In this document: positions 48,001-56,102 of the stretch, one piece after another
Layout of the letters: the number at the start of each line of letters is the position of its first letter
How positions within the stretch are numbered: the first letter of the stretch is position 1
NCBI GenBank assembly: GCA_030681035.1
Contig: JAUXUI010000118.1
Coordinates: 17,230 to 81,229 of the forward strand
Direction: 5' to 3'
Origin: Lysobacteraceae bacterium
GTDB taxonomy: Bacteria; Pseudomonadota; Gammaproteobacteria; Xanthomonadales; Xanthomonadaceae
Length of the DNA stretch: 64,000 nucleotides
Translations under genes and position numbers: made by a program
The notes under the pieces: generated by a model
Seen by the model: the letters and a program-made list of their open reading frames with translations, nothing else
The model's database searches: none
What the model was told of the DNA's origin: nothing

Positions 48001-50110
48001 CGACCGCAAGGCGTTACCAGCACCGCAGGCGAACAGTACACGTGCTGATTCGGTACGAGTGGCGCCACGCGACGCGCTGGAAACCCGGATCGCTGCGGCT
48101 ATGGCACAAACGCTCGGGATGAGCGAAATCGGCATTCATGACGACTTCTTTGCCAGCGGCGGGCATTCGCTGCTGGCGGCTCAGCTCACCTCGCGGCTCA
48201 ATCGTGAACTTGGTGTGTCGCTCACGCTGCGCTCGCTGTTCGACGGGCCCACGGTGGCGAAGTTGACGCAGATCGTGCGTCGGCTCGGCGGTGTCAACAC
48301 TGCAGCGTTGGATGCAATCCCTCGTCGCAAGGATCAACGGCAGGCGCCATTGTCGGTGATGCAGGAACGCCTGCGTCTGCTGGAGGCGTTCAATCCCGGC
48401 CAGCTCTCTTACAACATTCCATCAGCGCATCGCTTGCGCGGCACACTGGATTTGGGGGCGTTGGATCGTGCATTCCGGCAACTGGCGCAGCGCCAAAGCG
48501 TACTGCGCACCAGCCTGGGTAATGATGCCGGTGCGCCGGTGCAGAAGATTCACGACAGCATCGAGTTCGGCCTGTTGGCGGTTGAGGATTTGCGGTTGCT
48601 TCCACGCGAGGAACGCGAGCGGATGCTGGGGCGGCGCATGCAGGCAATGGTGGAACAACCCTTTGCAGATCTGGAAACGGCACCATTGTTGCGGGTCCGC
48701 CTGTTTCGCATGGCCGATGACGAGCATGTGCTGTTTTTCATGGCGCATCATTTCATATGGGACGGCTGGTCGTTTGACCTGTTGTACCTCGACATCGCCG
48801 AGTTGTATGCAGCGTTGATCGAACAACGCTCGGCGCGCTTGCCAGAGCTGCCGGTCAGCTATGGCGATTTTTCCACATGGCATCGCGAGTTCCTGCGCGG
48901 TCCCGAGTACGCGAAACAGTTGTCTTTCTGGCGCGAACGGTTAGGGCGTCGCAATGCCGAAGGCGGCATGCCACAGGTGTTGGCCACTGACATGCCGCGT
49001 CGCCGTGGCATGTCCGGACATAGCGATTCACTGGCGGTGAGCGTGCCGCTGGAGCAAGTGAACCGGCTCAACACGTTGAGCCTTGACCTAGGCGTAACCT
49101 TGTTTGTCACCTTGCTCAGCGCGTATTTCATCACGTTAAGCGGTGTCAGCGGTCAGCGCGACATCATCATCGGCACTCCGGTTCGAGGCCGCAATCGGGC
49201 TGAGGTCGAAGGCCTGATGGGGTATTTTACCAATCTGCTGCCATTGCGCGTGGACATTGATGGCGAATCGTCGTTTGCACAGATCGCCGTGGCAGTGAAA
49301 GACGCATTGCTCGACAGTTTTGAGCATCCGGATATTTTGCTGGAAGATATCGGTCGCGAACTGAATCTGCATGGCCATGCGGGAGGGGTGTTGTATCACG
49401 CGCTATTTTCGTTCCAGGACATCCGGCAGAGGGTAGTGCATTGGGGCAATCTGCGACACAAACGCGTTGAGGTATTCCAGCCGGGAGCGACAGAGGACCT
49501 CGGGTTGTGGTTTGTGTTGCACGAGAACGGCCTCAACGGAGGGCTGATCTTCAATGCCGATATCTTCCACAACGCGACGGTGCGGCTGTTGCTGAATCGT
49601 TACCTGCGTGTGCTCGATGCATTGAGCGTTGATCCGACGCAAAAGGTGGCGAAACTCACCCGGTTCAACGATGGCCATGCGCAATTGATTGGCAGTTGTC
49701 AGCCGGCGGCGCCCACAGATGCGTCGCTCATGGCGACAGCCAAACAAGGTGACGCTGTGCCTGTTGCCGAAAAATTTTCAGCGCCAGTCATCGACCCGCG
49801 AACCTCTTATCTGATCGACGTCTGGTCGGACGTATTGGGCGGCGTCACGGTAGGCCTCGACGATAATTTCTTCGACCTGGGCGGCAACTCCATGCACGCC
49901 GCACAGATGGCTGAGCGTGTGGCGCGCGACACCGGGTTTCGTATCAAATTGCTGCGTCTTGCTTCGCAGAGTGTGTCGCAGATTGCCGAGGATTTGCCTG
50001 GTGGTAAAAAGATTGCTGAGCCAGCAACCTCATCGGCTGTTGCGGGCACCGGGATTGGTGGCCGTTTGCGCCGCCTGTTTGCGCGCGGCGCAAGCGGCAG
50101 TGGCGCATGA
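45068..50110 (+). CDS. NRPS: C-A-PCP-C-PCP, second module lacks an A domain
   Basis: A 1680-residue synthetase. C1 carries HHIVCDG (His155-Gly161). The A domain (about 480-985; YTSGSTGRPKG near 632) gives the code DILQLGLVWK, near published glycine codes. PCP1 serine is 1034 (GGHSLL). C2 carries HHFIWDG (1227-1233). It runs without any A domain into PCP2 (Ser1608, GGNSMH). Both condensation active sites look intact. C1 should join the beta-amino-acyl chain from the upstream megasynthase to a glycine-like residue. PCP2 must be loaded in trans, or the second module is used as a shuttle or skipped. No epimerase is present. Start and stop both overlap neighbours by 4 bp, so this lies in one polycistron. 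Confidence 0.92.
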   Translation: MNAIPGNVHKSAASVDYDPFAGAPLLRVVPTTEPQREVWLADQLGRDASLAFNESVSLRLRGALQVEALHEALAALVARRDALRAAFGPDGETLCVLDNGAVALPVTDLSSNPNALWEHQRRAVESPFALTRGPLFRAELLRMGGEDHVLLLTAHHIVCDGWSWWLIVRELGALYGQQVSGNAMAMPPAAAFADYALAQAAGPRNATVLADQTYWLSRFADGAPILDLPLDRPRPVQRSFASAREDYSLDAPLVNAIRRLGAHQGASLFATLLASFATVLARLGGQDDVVIGIPAAGQSVDDHGDVVGHCVNLLPLRCQIDPTQSFGMLLGATQNTLLDALDHQRYTYGELLKKLRVSRDPSRLPLVSVMFNIDQALAQESTVFPALSLEFSSNPRSHENFELFINAVQVQGTLRLECQFNRDLFEAATVRRWLAAYEQLLRAACESPNAAVSSLTWLTASERIALQALQPKATAFDRQCGMHMHFERQCGKTPSRIALCSSDASITYAALDEYANRIANLLRAQGAHRGTLVGLALDRGIDMVAALLGILKSGAGYVPLDPAFPVERLAYMASDAGLAALITHSTHADKFDLRGRPVLALDRLTTELATASAEATIIDDDSALPESIAYVIYTSGSTGRPKGVSVPHRAVANFIHAMRMQPGMGADDRLVAVTTLSFDIAVLELMLPLSVGAQAIIADRETSIDGNALMRLLVSQQATMMQATPATWRLLLDAGWRGDPAFTVLCGGEPLPPDLAAQLLPRCGALWNLYGPTETTVWSTSTQVQHGSDDALPDIHIGRPIANTQVWVQDAHGNACPRGVPGEICIGGDGVTLGYLHRPELTAERFIADPFTPDARASDDLPQPLLYRTGDRGRWRNDGNLEHLGRLDFQVKVRGYRIELGEIENALLTHPAVAEVLVMAREDRPGDVRLVAYAVVHAGLTFDELSLASHLRGTLPEYMIPQHIVMLATMPRLPNNKIDRKALPAPQANSTRADSVRVAPRDALETRIAAAMAQTLGMSEIGIHDDFFASGGHSLLAAQLTSRLNRELGVSLTLRSLFDGPTVAKLTQIVRRLGGVNTAALDAIPRRKDQRQAPLSVMQERLRLLEAFNPGQLSYNIPSAHRLRGTLDLGALDRAFRQLAQRQSVLRTSLGNDAGAPVQKIHDSIEFGLLAVEDLRLLPREERERMLGRRMQAMVEQPFADLETAPLLRVRLFRMADDEHVLFFMAHHFIWDGWSFDLLYLDIAELYAALIEQRSARLPELPVSYGDFSTWHREFLRGPEYAKQLSFWRERLGRRNAEGGMPQVLATDMPRRRGMSGHSDSLAVSVPLEQVNRLNTLSLDLGVTLFVTLLSAYFITLSGVSGQRDIIIGTPVRGRNRAEVEGLMGYFTNLLPLRVDIDGESSFAQIAVAVKDALLDSFEHPDILLEDIGRELNLHGHAGGVLYHALFSFQDIRQRVVHWGNLRHKRVEVFQPGATEDLGLWFVLHENGLNGGLIFNADIFHNATVRLLLNRYLRVLDALSVDPTQKVAKLTRFNDGHAQLIGSCQPAAPTDASLMATAKQGDAVPVAEKFSAPVIDPRTSYLIDVWSDVLGGVTVGLDDNFFDLGGNSMHAAQMAERVARDTGFRIKLLRLASQSVSQIAEDLPGGKKIAEPATSSAVAGTGIGGRLRRLFARGASGSGA

Positions 50111-50910
50111 GTATTGGCCCCTGGCAGCCGTTATGGCTCGGTGAGCCGGCGCAACAGCTATACGCAGCGCTGCATCGCCCTGATGGCACTCAAGCCACGC
50201 GCGGAGTGTTGCTGGTTCCGCCGTTATTGTATGAACAACCGCGAAGCCGCCGTTTCATCACCGAGGTTGCCAGTTCGTTCGCCGCAAATGGCATCGCAGC
50301 ACTGCGATTTGATTTTTATGGCTCGGGCGATTCAGCGGGACGCAGCGACGAACTGTCCTTGTCAACGATGCATGAAGACCTGAACCATGCTGTTGCCGCA
50401 TTGCATTCACTCACCGGCGTGTCACGGGTAACGGTAGTGGCGTGGCGTGCTGGCGCGCTTGTGGCATGGGATTGGTTGCGCCATGTCACTGCCGTGTCGG
50501 AGTTCGTTCTTTGGGAACCCATTCTCGATGGCCGCGAGTGGCTGAATAGTCTCGTGCGTGCTGATGCCATTGAACGCTGCTCACCTGATCGCTACACCGG
50601 CCAACGGCCACTGTTCGCCGATGGCAGCGATGGGCAATTGATGGGTTATCCGGCGCCTTCAGTGTTGCGTGATGCGATGGTGCAGTTAAGCGTCGCGCCA
50701 GTTGTGCCAACGGCTTCATTATGGCTCGTTGATCGCGCTGATGCGATCGACGACCACGCACGGCAAGTTGCCGCATCGCGATCATTGATTTTGCCCGATG
50801 AAGCGCCACGCTTCGGTCACGGCACGCGCATGGATGAGTCGTTGTTCATGTCGCCGCGCATGGAAAAATATGTCGATGAGCTGGCACGAAGTCTGGCAAG
50901 GAGTGATTGA
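50107..50910 (+). CDS. Alpha/beta-hydrolase-fold protein, like XrtA-associated hydrolase 2, non-canonical nucleophile
   Basis: A 267-residue cytoplasmic protein with an alpha/beta-hydrolase fold (RGVLLVPPLLYEQPRSRRFITE, RFDFYGSGDSAG). In place of the GxSxG nucleophile elbow it has VVAWRAGALVAW, with arginine where serine is expected. A late histidine (PRFGHGT) remains. The pattern resembles the 'hydrolase 2, exosortase A system-associated' group (TIGR03101), which also departs from GxSxG. It may have lost hydrolysis and act as a partner or binding protein. The gene overlaps the NRPS stop by 4 bp. Confidence 0.75.
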   Translation: MSIGPWQPLWLGEPAQQLYAALHRPDGTQATRGVLLVPPLLYEQPRSRRFITEVASSFAANGIAALRFDFYGSGDSAGRSDELSLSTMHEDLNHAVAALHSLTGVSRVTVVAWRAGALVAWDWLRHVTAVSEFVLWEPILDGREWLNSLVRADAIERCSPDRYTGQRPLFADGSDGQLMGYPAPSVLRDAMVQLSVAPVVPTASLWLVDRADAIDDHARQVAASRSLILPDEAPRFGHGTRMDESLFMSPRMEKYVDELARSLARSD

Positions 50911-50912
50911 GT

Positions 50913-51719
50913 ATGGAAACTCTGGTGCAGTTCGGGCCGCGCAATCAACTGGTTGGCATTCTCAACGGCGGGACAATCGACGCACCGCTGCTTGTTCTGC
51001 CGAACTCGGGGATCGTGCCGCGCGCTGGCTTGTTTCGCCTGCATGTTGATCTCGCGCGCATGCTGGAAGTGCGCGGTGTGCCGACATTCCGCTTCGATTT
51101 GCCTGGTGTCGGTGAAGCACAACGCATTGCCGGCTGCGATCACCGACAAGCGACACGGGCGGCCATGGATCACTTGCAGGCCCATTATGGGCATGGCCAG
51201 TTCATCATCGGCGGAATCTGCAGTGCGGCTGATCTGGGTTGGCGCATGGCTATCGATGACCCGCGCATCGTCGGTTTGCTGATGCTTGATGGAATCACTT
51301 TTCCGGGGCCATGGTTCCAGTTTGGGCGGTTCATGGCGGTGCTCAAGCGTTCGCCGTTGCAATGGCCAGCGGTTGCGCTCCGTTTGCTTCGGCGCAGTCG
51401 TTCAACCCAGCCAGCCCTGGTAGCCAGCGACTATCGTGATTGGCCTGATCGCGACACCGCCCGCAAAGAACTGTCGGCGTTGGTGAAGCGCGAGGTACAG
51501 TCGCTTTGGATATATACAGGCGGGGTGTCCGACCGCTTCCTGCATCGCCGCGAGTTCTATTGGGCATTCGGCAAGGCTGCTCGCAGCGACACGATTACGC
51601 TTTTCCACTGGCCAGACTGCGATCACACCTTCTTCACCCACGCGCATCGTGATCGCTTGTTGGCAAAGGTTTCAAACTGGTTGGGCGATCGCTATGCCGA
51701 CAGGGAGCGTGGGCGATGA
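50913..51719 (+). CDS. Alpha/beta-hydrolase-fold protein, like XrtA-associated hydrolase 1, cysteine nucleophile
   Basis: A 268-residue alpha/beta-hydrolase-fold protein (PLLVLPNSGIVPRAGLFR, TFRFDLPGVGEAQ). The nucleophile elbow reads IIGGICSAADLGW, placing a cysteine where serine normally sits. A late DCDHTFF supplies a likely catalytic histidine. The pattern resembles TIGR03100, 'hydrolase 1, exosortase A system-associated'. A cysteine nucleophile favours acyl transfer or thioester chemistry, which would suit carrier-bound chains. The ATG chosen follows AAGGAG with 9-bp spacing; a TTG six bases upstream would overlap the previous stop. The stop overlaps the glycosyltransferase gene. Confidence 0.75.
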   Translation: METLVQFGPRNQLVGILNGGTIDAPLLVLPNSGIVPRAGLFRLHVDLARMLEVRGVPTFRFDLPGVGEAQRIAGCDHRQATRAAMDHLQAHYGHGQFIIGGICSAADLGWRMAIDDPRIVGLLMLDGITFPGPWFQFGRFMAVLKRSPLQWPAVALRLLRRSRSTQPALVASDYRDWPDRDTARKELSALVKREVQSLWIYTGGVSDRFLHRREFYWAFGKAARSDTITLFHWPDCDHTFFTHAHRDRLLAKVSNWLGDRYADRERGR

Positions 51720-54349
51720 ACGCGATTTGCGACGATGTCCTGTCGGGTCATGACCCGCATTCCACGCAAACCCGTTTGTACCCAGGCATGGAGGCTGGTG
51801 CGCGCCCTTTGCAAGTCGTCTTGTTGGTTCCGCAGCACAGCCCGCGCTGGATTGCCGATCTGGCCGCACTCGCCCATGCCGGGCTCAGCGTGATTATCAG
51901 CGTGGTAACCGTGGAAGGGGATTTCCCTGCACGCATCGCGCCAGAATTGCCGTTGGATATGCGCGTGTACTTGGCGTTGGAGCGTTTCCGTCATCGCAAG
52001 CTCTGTGATCGCTTGACCCGCGTCGATCTGTGCGCAGTTTCCAGCGCAAACCTTGACGCCGCAGACAGCATCGAAACCATCGTTGCGCGCGTTTCGTCAT
52101 TACATCCCGACCTCGTGCTTTTCGACGGCCCGGAAAACTGGCAATCGACGTTGGCTGCGATCGCGCGGTACGGTTGTTGGCAGATCGACAGCAGCCTGCT
52201 TCATGCACGCCATGCCGGATTGTCATTGTTGCTTCCGGTGTTGGCCCGAAGCGACACCAGCGCAATCGATCTGGTGCTGGCGAATGACAAGGGCGCGTAT
52301 ACGGTGCTGGTATCGAGCGTGGGAACAACACACCCAGGATCGTTCCGGCTACAACGTGACCGGGCGTTTGCCAAACTGTCGGCAATGCTGTTGCGCTCGC
52401 TACGCCATTTGTCGCACGGTGAGTTGATTTTGCCTGACGTGGCGCCGACGCGACTGCTGTTGATGCCAACTGCGCGGTTCAAGTTGGGGCAGGGCATTCG
52501 TGCCTTTTTGATTGCGTTGCGTCACACTTTGCATTGGCAAATCGTGAAGCGAAAACCGGAAGACCTTTGGCTATTGCTGATCCGTCGCGGCAAAAAAAAA
52601 CTCGACCCGTTCAATCCACGCATCGACGACGGTGCGCTGCTGGTAGCGCCGCGTACCGACTATTGGGCCGACCCGTGTGTGGTTGAACAAGACGGGCGGC
52701 GATTGATATTTGCCGAGGAATATCCGTTACGCACGCGAAAGGCCGTGATTGTCTGCCTGGAGCTGTTTCCCGACGGCCGTGCCGAGCGATTGGGCATTGC
52801 GCTGGATCAGATTTGCCATCTGTCCTATCCGCAGGCGTTCCAATGGAACGACCAGTGGTACCTCACGGTGGAGTCGGGAACCGCGCGCTGTGTGCGTTTA
52901 TACCGCGCCTCGGACTTCCCGTTGCGCTGGCAGCCGGTAACCGATCTGATCAACGATCGGATATGTGTTGACCCCACGCTGCACTATCAGCATGGGCACT
53001 GGTATTTGTTCGTCAACATCTCCGAAAGCGGCGGCAGCACCTCGGAGGAGCTTTTTCTGTTTGTCAGTGAACAGCTTGTCGGCCCGTACCGGCCACACCC
53101 AGCAAATCCGATTGTCAGCGACGTGCGCCGCGCTCGCCCCGCCGGACGGCTGTTTGAGCACGAGGGCAGGTTGATTCGTCCGGGCCAGGATTGCGCCGCG
53201 AGTTACGGCAATGCCATTGTGTTCTGCGAAGTGTTGCAACTCACGCCCGAACGGTATGGAGAACGGGTGTTGGCACGCCTGGACGGCAGTTGGTCGTCTT
53301 CTCTGGATGGTTGCCATACCTACAGTGAAGTTCGATCACTGGAGGTGCTTGATGCGCGTGGCAAGGTGCCGGCAAACATGCTGCAGATCCCGGTAACGCA
53401 CACCCCGGTTTCCCGTCGGGCAAGTGTGCGCGAAGTGCCGCTGGTGAGTATTTTGATGGCATCTTGCGACGCCCCATCACAGCTATGCCAAGCGATTGAA
53501 AACGTATTCGAGCAAAGTTTTTCCGATCACGAAATATTGATTGCCTGCAACGACCCGACAGCGACGGCACTGCAGATAGATGCAACGATTGCAGAGCACC
53601 GTGATCGTGTGCGATTGTTCCACGTTTCGTCCAGCAACATCACGCAGACATACAACGCGGCAATGGCACAGGCGCGTGGACGTTATCTTGCTTGGTACGA
53701 CGTTCAATACCGATGGGTCAGGCATCATCTGGAAGAATCGTTGGACTTGCTGGAACGCAACTCGGCGCTGGGCATGGTTCATGCACATGTTCTGGCGCAC
53801 GAATCCGCATCGGAACTGTTCGGACGTTCGCTGGCGCGAGAGCATGTTTCGCCACGCTTCAGCGAGCCCTATGCGGCATTGTTGTTGTGGCACAGCCACC
53901 CGCTAACCGCAGCGGTGGTTGCTCGGCGCAGTACCACCTTGGCCGTTGGAAGTTTCGATGATCGTTTTGCCTGCCATGCGCACAGTGAGCGCGACTATTG
54001 GCTGCGGATTGCCGAGATCGCGGACATTGGCGAAATTGCAGCCGGACACGTAACCCCCGTTTTGGCTCGTGATCGCAATGAGTTCGACGAGGATGCATTC
54101 TGGAGCTCGCGCCGGATGCTGGTTGAAAAGCACATCAAAACCGTTAAAGGCAGAGTGCTGCGGCAGCAGGCTCAGACGGCACTTGATGCCGATCATGCTA
54201 TTGGGCGTGCCGCACATGCAGGTTATTGGGGCTCGCTGTCAGCATTGACGCAATCGTTGCGTCGCCATCCATGGCGATGGCGGGTGTGGAACGACATGTT
54301 GCGCTGGGCATTGCGTCTACCGAAAACGAATAACGACACATCACAATGA
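51716..54349 (+). CDS. Three-domain glycosyltransferase: formyltransferase-like + GINT1-like propeller + GT2
   Basis: An 877-residue protein. Residues 30-240 resemble a degenerate formyltransferase-like Rossmann domain (HPDLVLFDGPENW). Residues about 270-505 match the beta-propeller region of glucosamine inositolphosphorylceramide transferases (APRTDYWADPCVVEQ, IFAEEYPL, HLSYPQAFQW, ASDFPLRW). Residues about 574-800 form a GT-A/GT2 glycosyltransferase (PLVSILMASCDAPSQ, FEQSFSDHEILIACND, NAAMAQARGRYLAWYD). The metal-binding DxD is changed to DVQ (Asp662). Such fused proteins occur in bacterial polysaccharide loci with no assigned reaction. It probably glycosylates a lipid-linked or carrier-linked intermediate in the cytoplasm. 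It overlaps the hydrolase stop. Confidence 0.72.
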   Translation: MNAICDDVLSGHDPHSTQTRLYPGMEAGARPLQVVLLVPQHSPRWIADLAALAHAGLSVIISVVTVEGDFPARIAPELPLDMRVYLALERFRHRKLCDRLTRVDLCAVSSANLDAADSIETIVARVSSLHPDLVLFDGPENWQSTLAAIARYGCWQIDSSLLHARHAGLSLLLPVLARSDTSAIDLVLANDKGAYTVLVSSVGTTHPGSFRLQRDRAFAKLSAMLLRSLRHLSHGELILPDVAPTRLLLMPTARFKLGQGIRAFLIALRHTLHWQIVKRKPEDLWLLLIRRGKKKLDPFNPRIDDGALLVAPRTDYWADPCVVEQDGRRLIFAEEYPLRTRKAVIVCLELFPDGRAERLGIALDQICHLSYPQAFQWNDQWYLTVESGTARCVRLYRASDFPLRWQPVTDLINDRICVDPTLHYQHGHWYLFVNISESGGSTSEELFLFVSEQLVGPYRPHPANPIVSDVRRARPAGRLFEHEGRLIRPGQDCAASYGNAIVFCEVLQLTPERYGERVLARLDGSWSSSLDGCHTYSEVRSLEVLDARGKVPANMLQIPVTHTPVSRRASVREVPLVSILMASCDAPSQLCQAIENVFEQSFSDHEILIACNDPTATALQIDATIAEHRDRVRLFHVSSSNITQTYNAAMAQARGRYLAWYDVQYRWVRHHLEESLDLLERNSALGMVHAHVLAHESASELFGRSLAREHVSPRFSEPYAALLLWHSHPLTAAVVARRSTTLAVGSFDDRFACHAHSERDYWLRIAEIADIGEIAAGHVTPVLARDRNEFDEDAFWSSRRMLVEKHIKTVKGRVLRQQAQTALDADHAIGRAAHAGYWGSLSALTQSLRRHPWRWRVWNDMLRWALRLPKTNNDTSQ

Positions 54350-54467
54350 AATCACGAACGATTCTCAGCGTTGCCAGTGATGGCTTGATAGCTATTCCCA
54401 TGTGCCATGCCATCGGACGGTGGCAAATGCAGGCATCAACCAAGCACAAGCCCAGGAATGCAACACG

Positions 54468-56021
54468 GTGAGCGAGCACGACCGCATAACTTCTGACACC
54501 AACGAAAGTAGCGACACGGCCGAACCGTGCGAACGTCGAACGGGCGATCGCGCGCGTCCAATCGTTGGTGTTGGAACACATTATTTGCGCTATTCCAGCG
54601 CAAACCTGCTGGTGTTGCTGGCCGGCTTTGTTTCATTTCCATTGTTGACTCGCCTTCTGGACAATACGCAGTACGGCATTCTCGGTTACTTCGAAACATG
54701 GGTGATGCTGGCTGTGGCCATTGCAAAGTTGGGCGCGCAACATTCGATCATTCGCTTTTACCCTGCGCAGAGCGATGATCGCCGCCTGGGTCATTTCGCC
54801 ACCAATCTTGTGCTTTTACCAATTCTTGCATCGCTCGCCATATGGTCGATCATCGCAGCGGCGATCGGCATCTTCGATGCATTCAGCGACGATACGTTTT
54901 CGATGGTTTTCTGGCTGGCCTTGTTCCTGATCCCTTTGGTGGTGATAGGCAGCCTGGTGGAAATGGTGTTTCGCGCCAGCGAGCGCTCCTTGCTGTTGAC
55001 CGGAACCCGCGTGGCAAAACGCTGGCTGGAACTTGCCCTGATATTGACAGCCGTAATTGCATTTCAGCGCAGTGCCCAGGCCGTTTACGTCGGCAAGGTG
55101 GCCGCCGCCGCACTGGTCGCAGTATTTTATGTGCGCTGGATGCTGCGCAATCTGAAGTTTTCCGGCGCGATGATGGATATCCCGGCAATTCGCGCGTCGC
55201 TGGTGTACGGCCTGCCGTTGGTGGCCAATGAAGTGGCAGCAGTAACGCTCGGTTCGATTGACCGGGTCATGCTCAAACACATGATGGGTGATTTCGCTGC
55301 GGTCGGGATATATACCATTGGCTATTCGCTGGCGATCAATGTCAGCTTGTTCATGAGCGCCACGCTCAATGAGGCCTTTGTGCCAGTGGCCAATCGCCTG
55401 TTTGGTGCCGATGGCGAAAAAGCAGTGCGTGAACTCAAAGGTCGCATCTTGCTGCCAATGACCTACGCATCCATTGGCGTTGCAGTGATGTTGTGGTGCG
55501 TTGGCGGCGATGCTTTGATAGCACTCAGCGGCCCGAGCAAGGCTGCCTCGGGAGTGGTGTTCGCCGCAGTAGGCACCCTGTTCGCCTTGTATCCGTTGAT
55601 TGATATCGGTGGTTATGGCCTGCTGCTGCAAAAGCGCTCGTTGACCGTGTTATCTATCACGCTGGGTGCTGCCATCGTCAATATCGTTCTCAATTTCTGG
55701 TTGATTCCAATCATGGGGGTGATGGGGGCGGTGTGGGCCACCGTGATCAGCACCATCGCGATGGGTGGGGCGCACTGGATGTTATGTCCGCGCGGCTTGC
55801 TCAAGGCACCAGATATGCGAGCACTATTGCTGGCATGCCTTTGCGCCATTCCCTTGCTGATTATCATCAAGGGCATGAACCTGTTTGGTGTCGAATCGGT
55901 ATGGTTGCGTCTGCTTTTTTCCGGTGGTCTGTTTCTCGCGCTTTACGCGTTGCCGGTTTGGGTTTTTGATCGGCGCTTGAGCATGGCGCTGCGCCAATGG
56001 CGTTTGCAGCGAAGCGCCTGA
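54468..56021 (+). CDS. Wzx/MATE-type polysaccharide (oligosaccharide) flippase
   Basis: A 517-residue integral membrane protein with about 12-14 hydrophobic segments. The opening YSSANLLVLLAGFVSFPLL, the RLLDNTQYGILGYFETW loop and the later SLVYGLPLVANEVAAVTLG match the polysaccharide-biosynthesis/MOP flippase superfamily. It should move a lipid-linked saccharide or glycopeptide across the inner membrane. A GTG start with an AGGA ribosome-binding site 10 bp upstream is chosen; a GTG 66 bp earlier (54402) is possible. It follows the glycosyltransferase gene by about 120 bp and precedes the terminal NRPS by about 80 bp. Confidence 0.85.
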   Translation: MSEHDRITSDTNESSDTAEPCERRTGDRARPIVGVGTHYLRYSSANLLVLLAGFVSFPLLTRLLDNTQYGILGYFETWVMLAVAIAKLGAQHSIIRFYPAQSDDRRLGHFATNLVLLPILASLAIWSIIAAAIGIFDAFSDDTFSMVFWLALFLIPLVVIGSLVEMVFRASERSLLLTGTRVAKRWLELALILTAVIAFQRSAQAVYVGKVAAAALVAVFYVRWMLRNLKFSGAMMDIPAIRASLVYGLPLVANEVAAVTLGSIDRVMLKHMMGDFAAVGIYTIGYSLAINVSLFMSATLNEAFVPVANRLFGADGEKAVRELKGRILLPMTYASIGVAVMLWCVGGDALIALSGPSKAASGVVFAAVGTLFALYPLIDIGGYGLLLQKRSLTVLSITLGAAIVNIVLNFWLIPIMGVMGAVWATVISTIAMGGAHWMLCPRGLLKAPDMRALLLACLCAIPLLIIIKGMNLFGVESVWLRLLFSGGLFLALYALPVWVFDRRLSMALRQWRLQRSA

Positions 56022-56102
56022 AGCGCTTCTGTCTACTGGATGCGGCCAGATGAGAGTTTTGCTCAGACAGTGGCTTGGCGGCTGATACGCACAGGAGGTG
56101 CA

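Noticed and set aside
54816..55631. Antisense frame of 271 codons opposite the flippase
   Set aside because: Glutamine/histidine-rich composition mirrors hydrophobic codons of the membrane protein.
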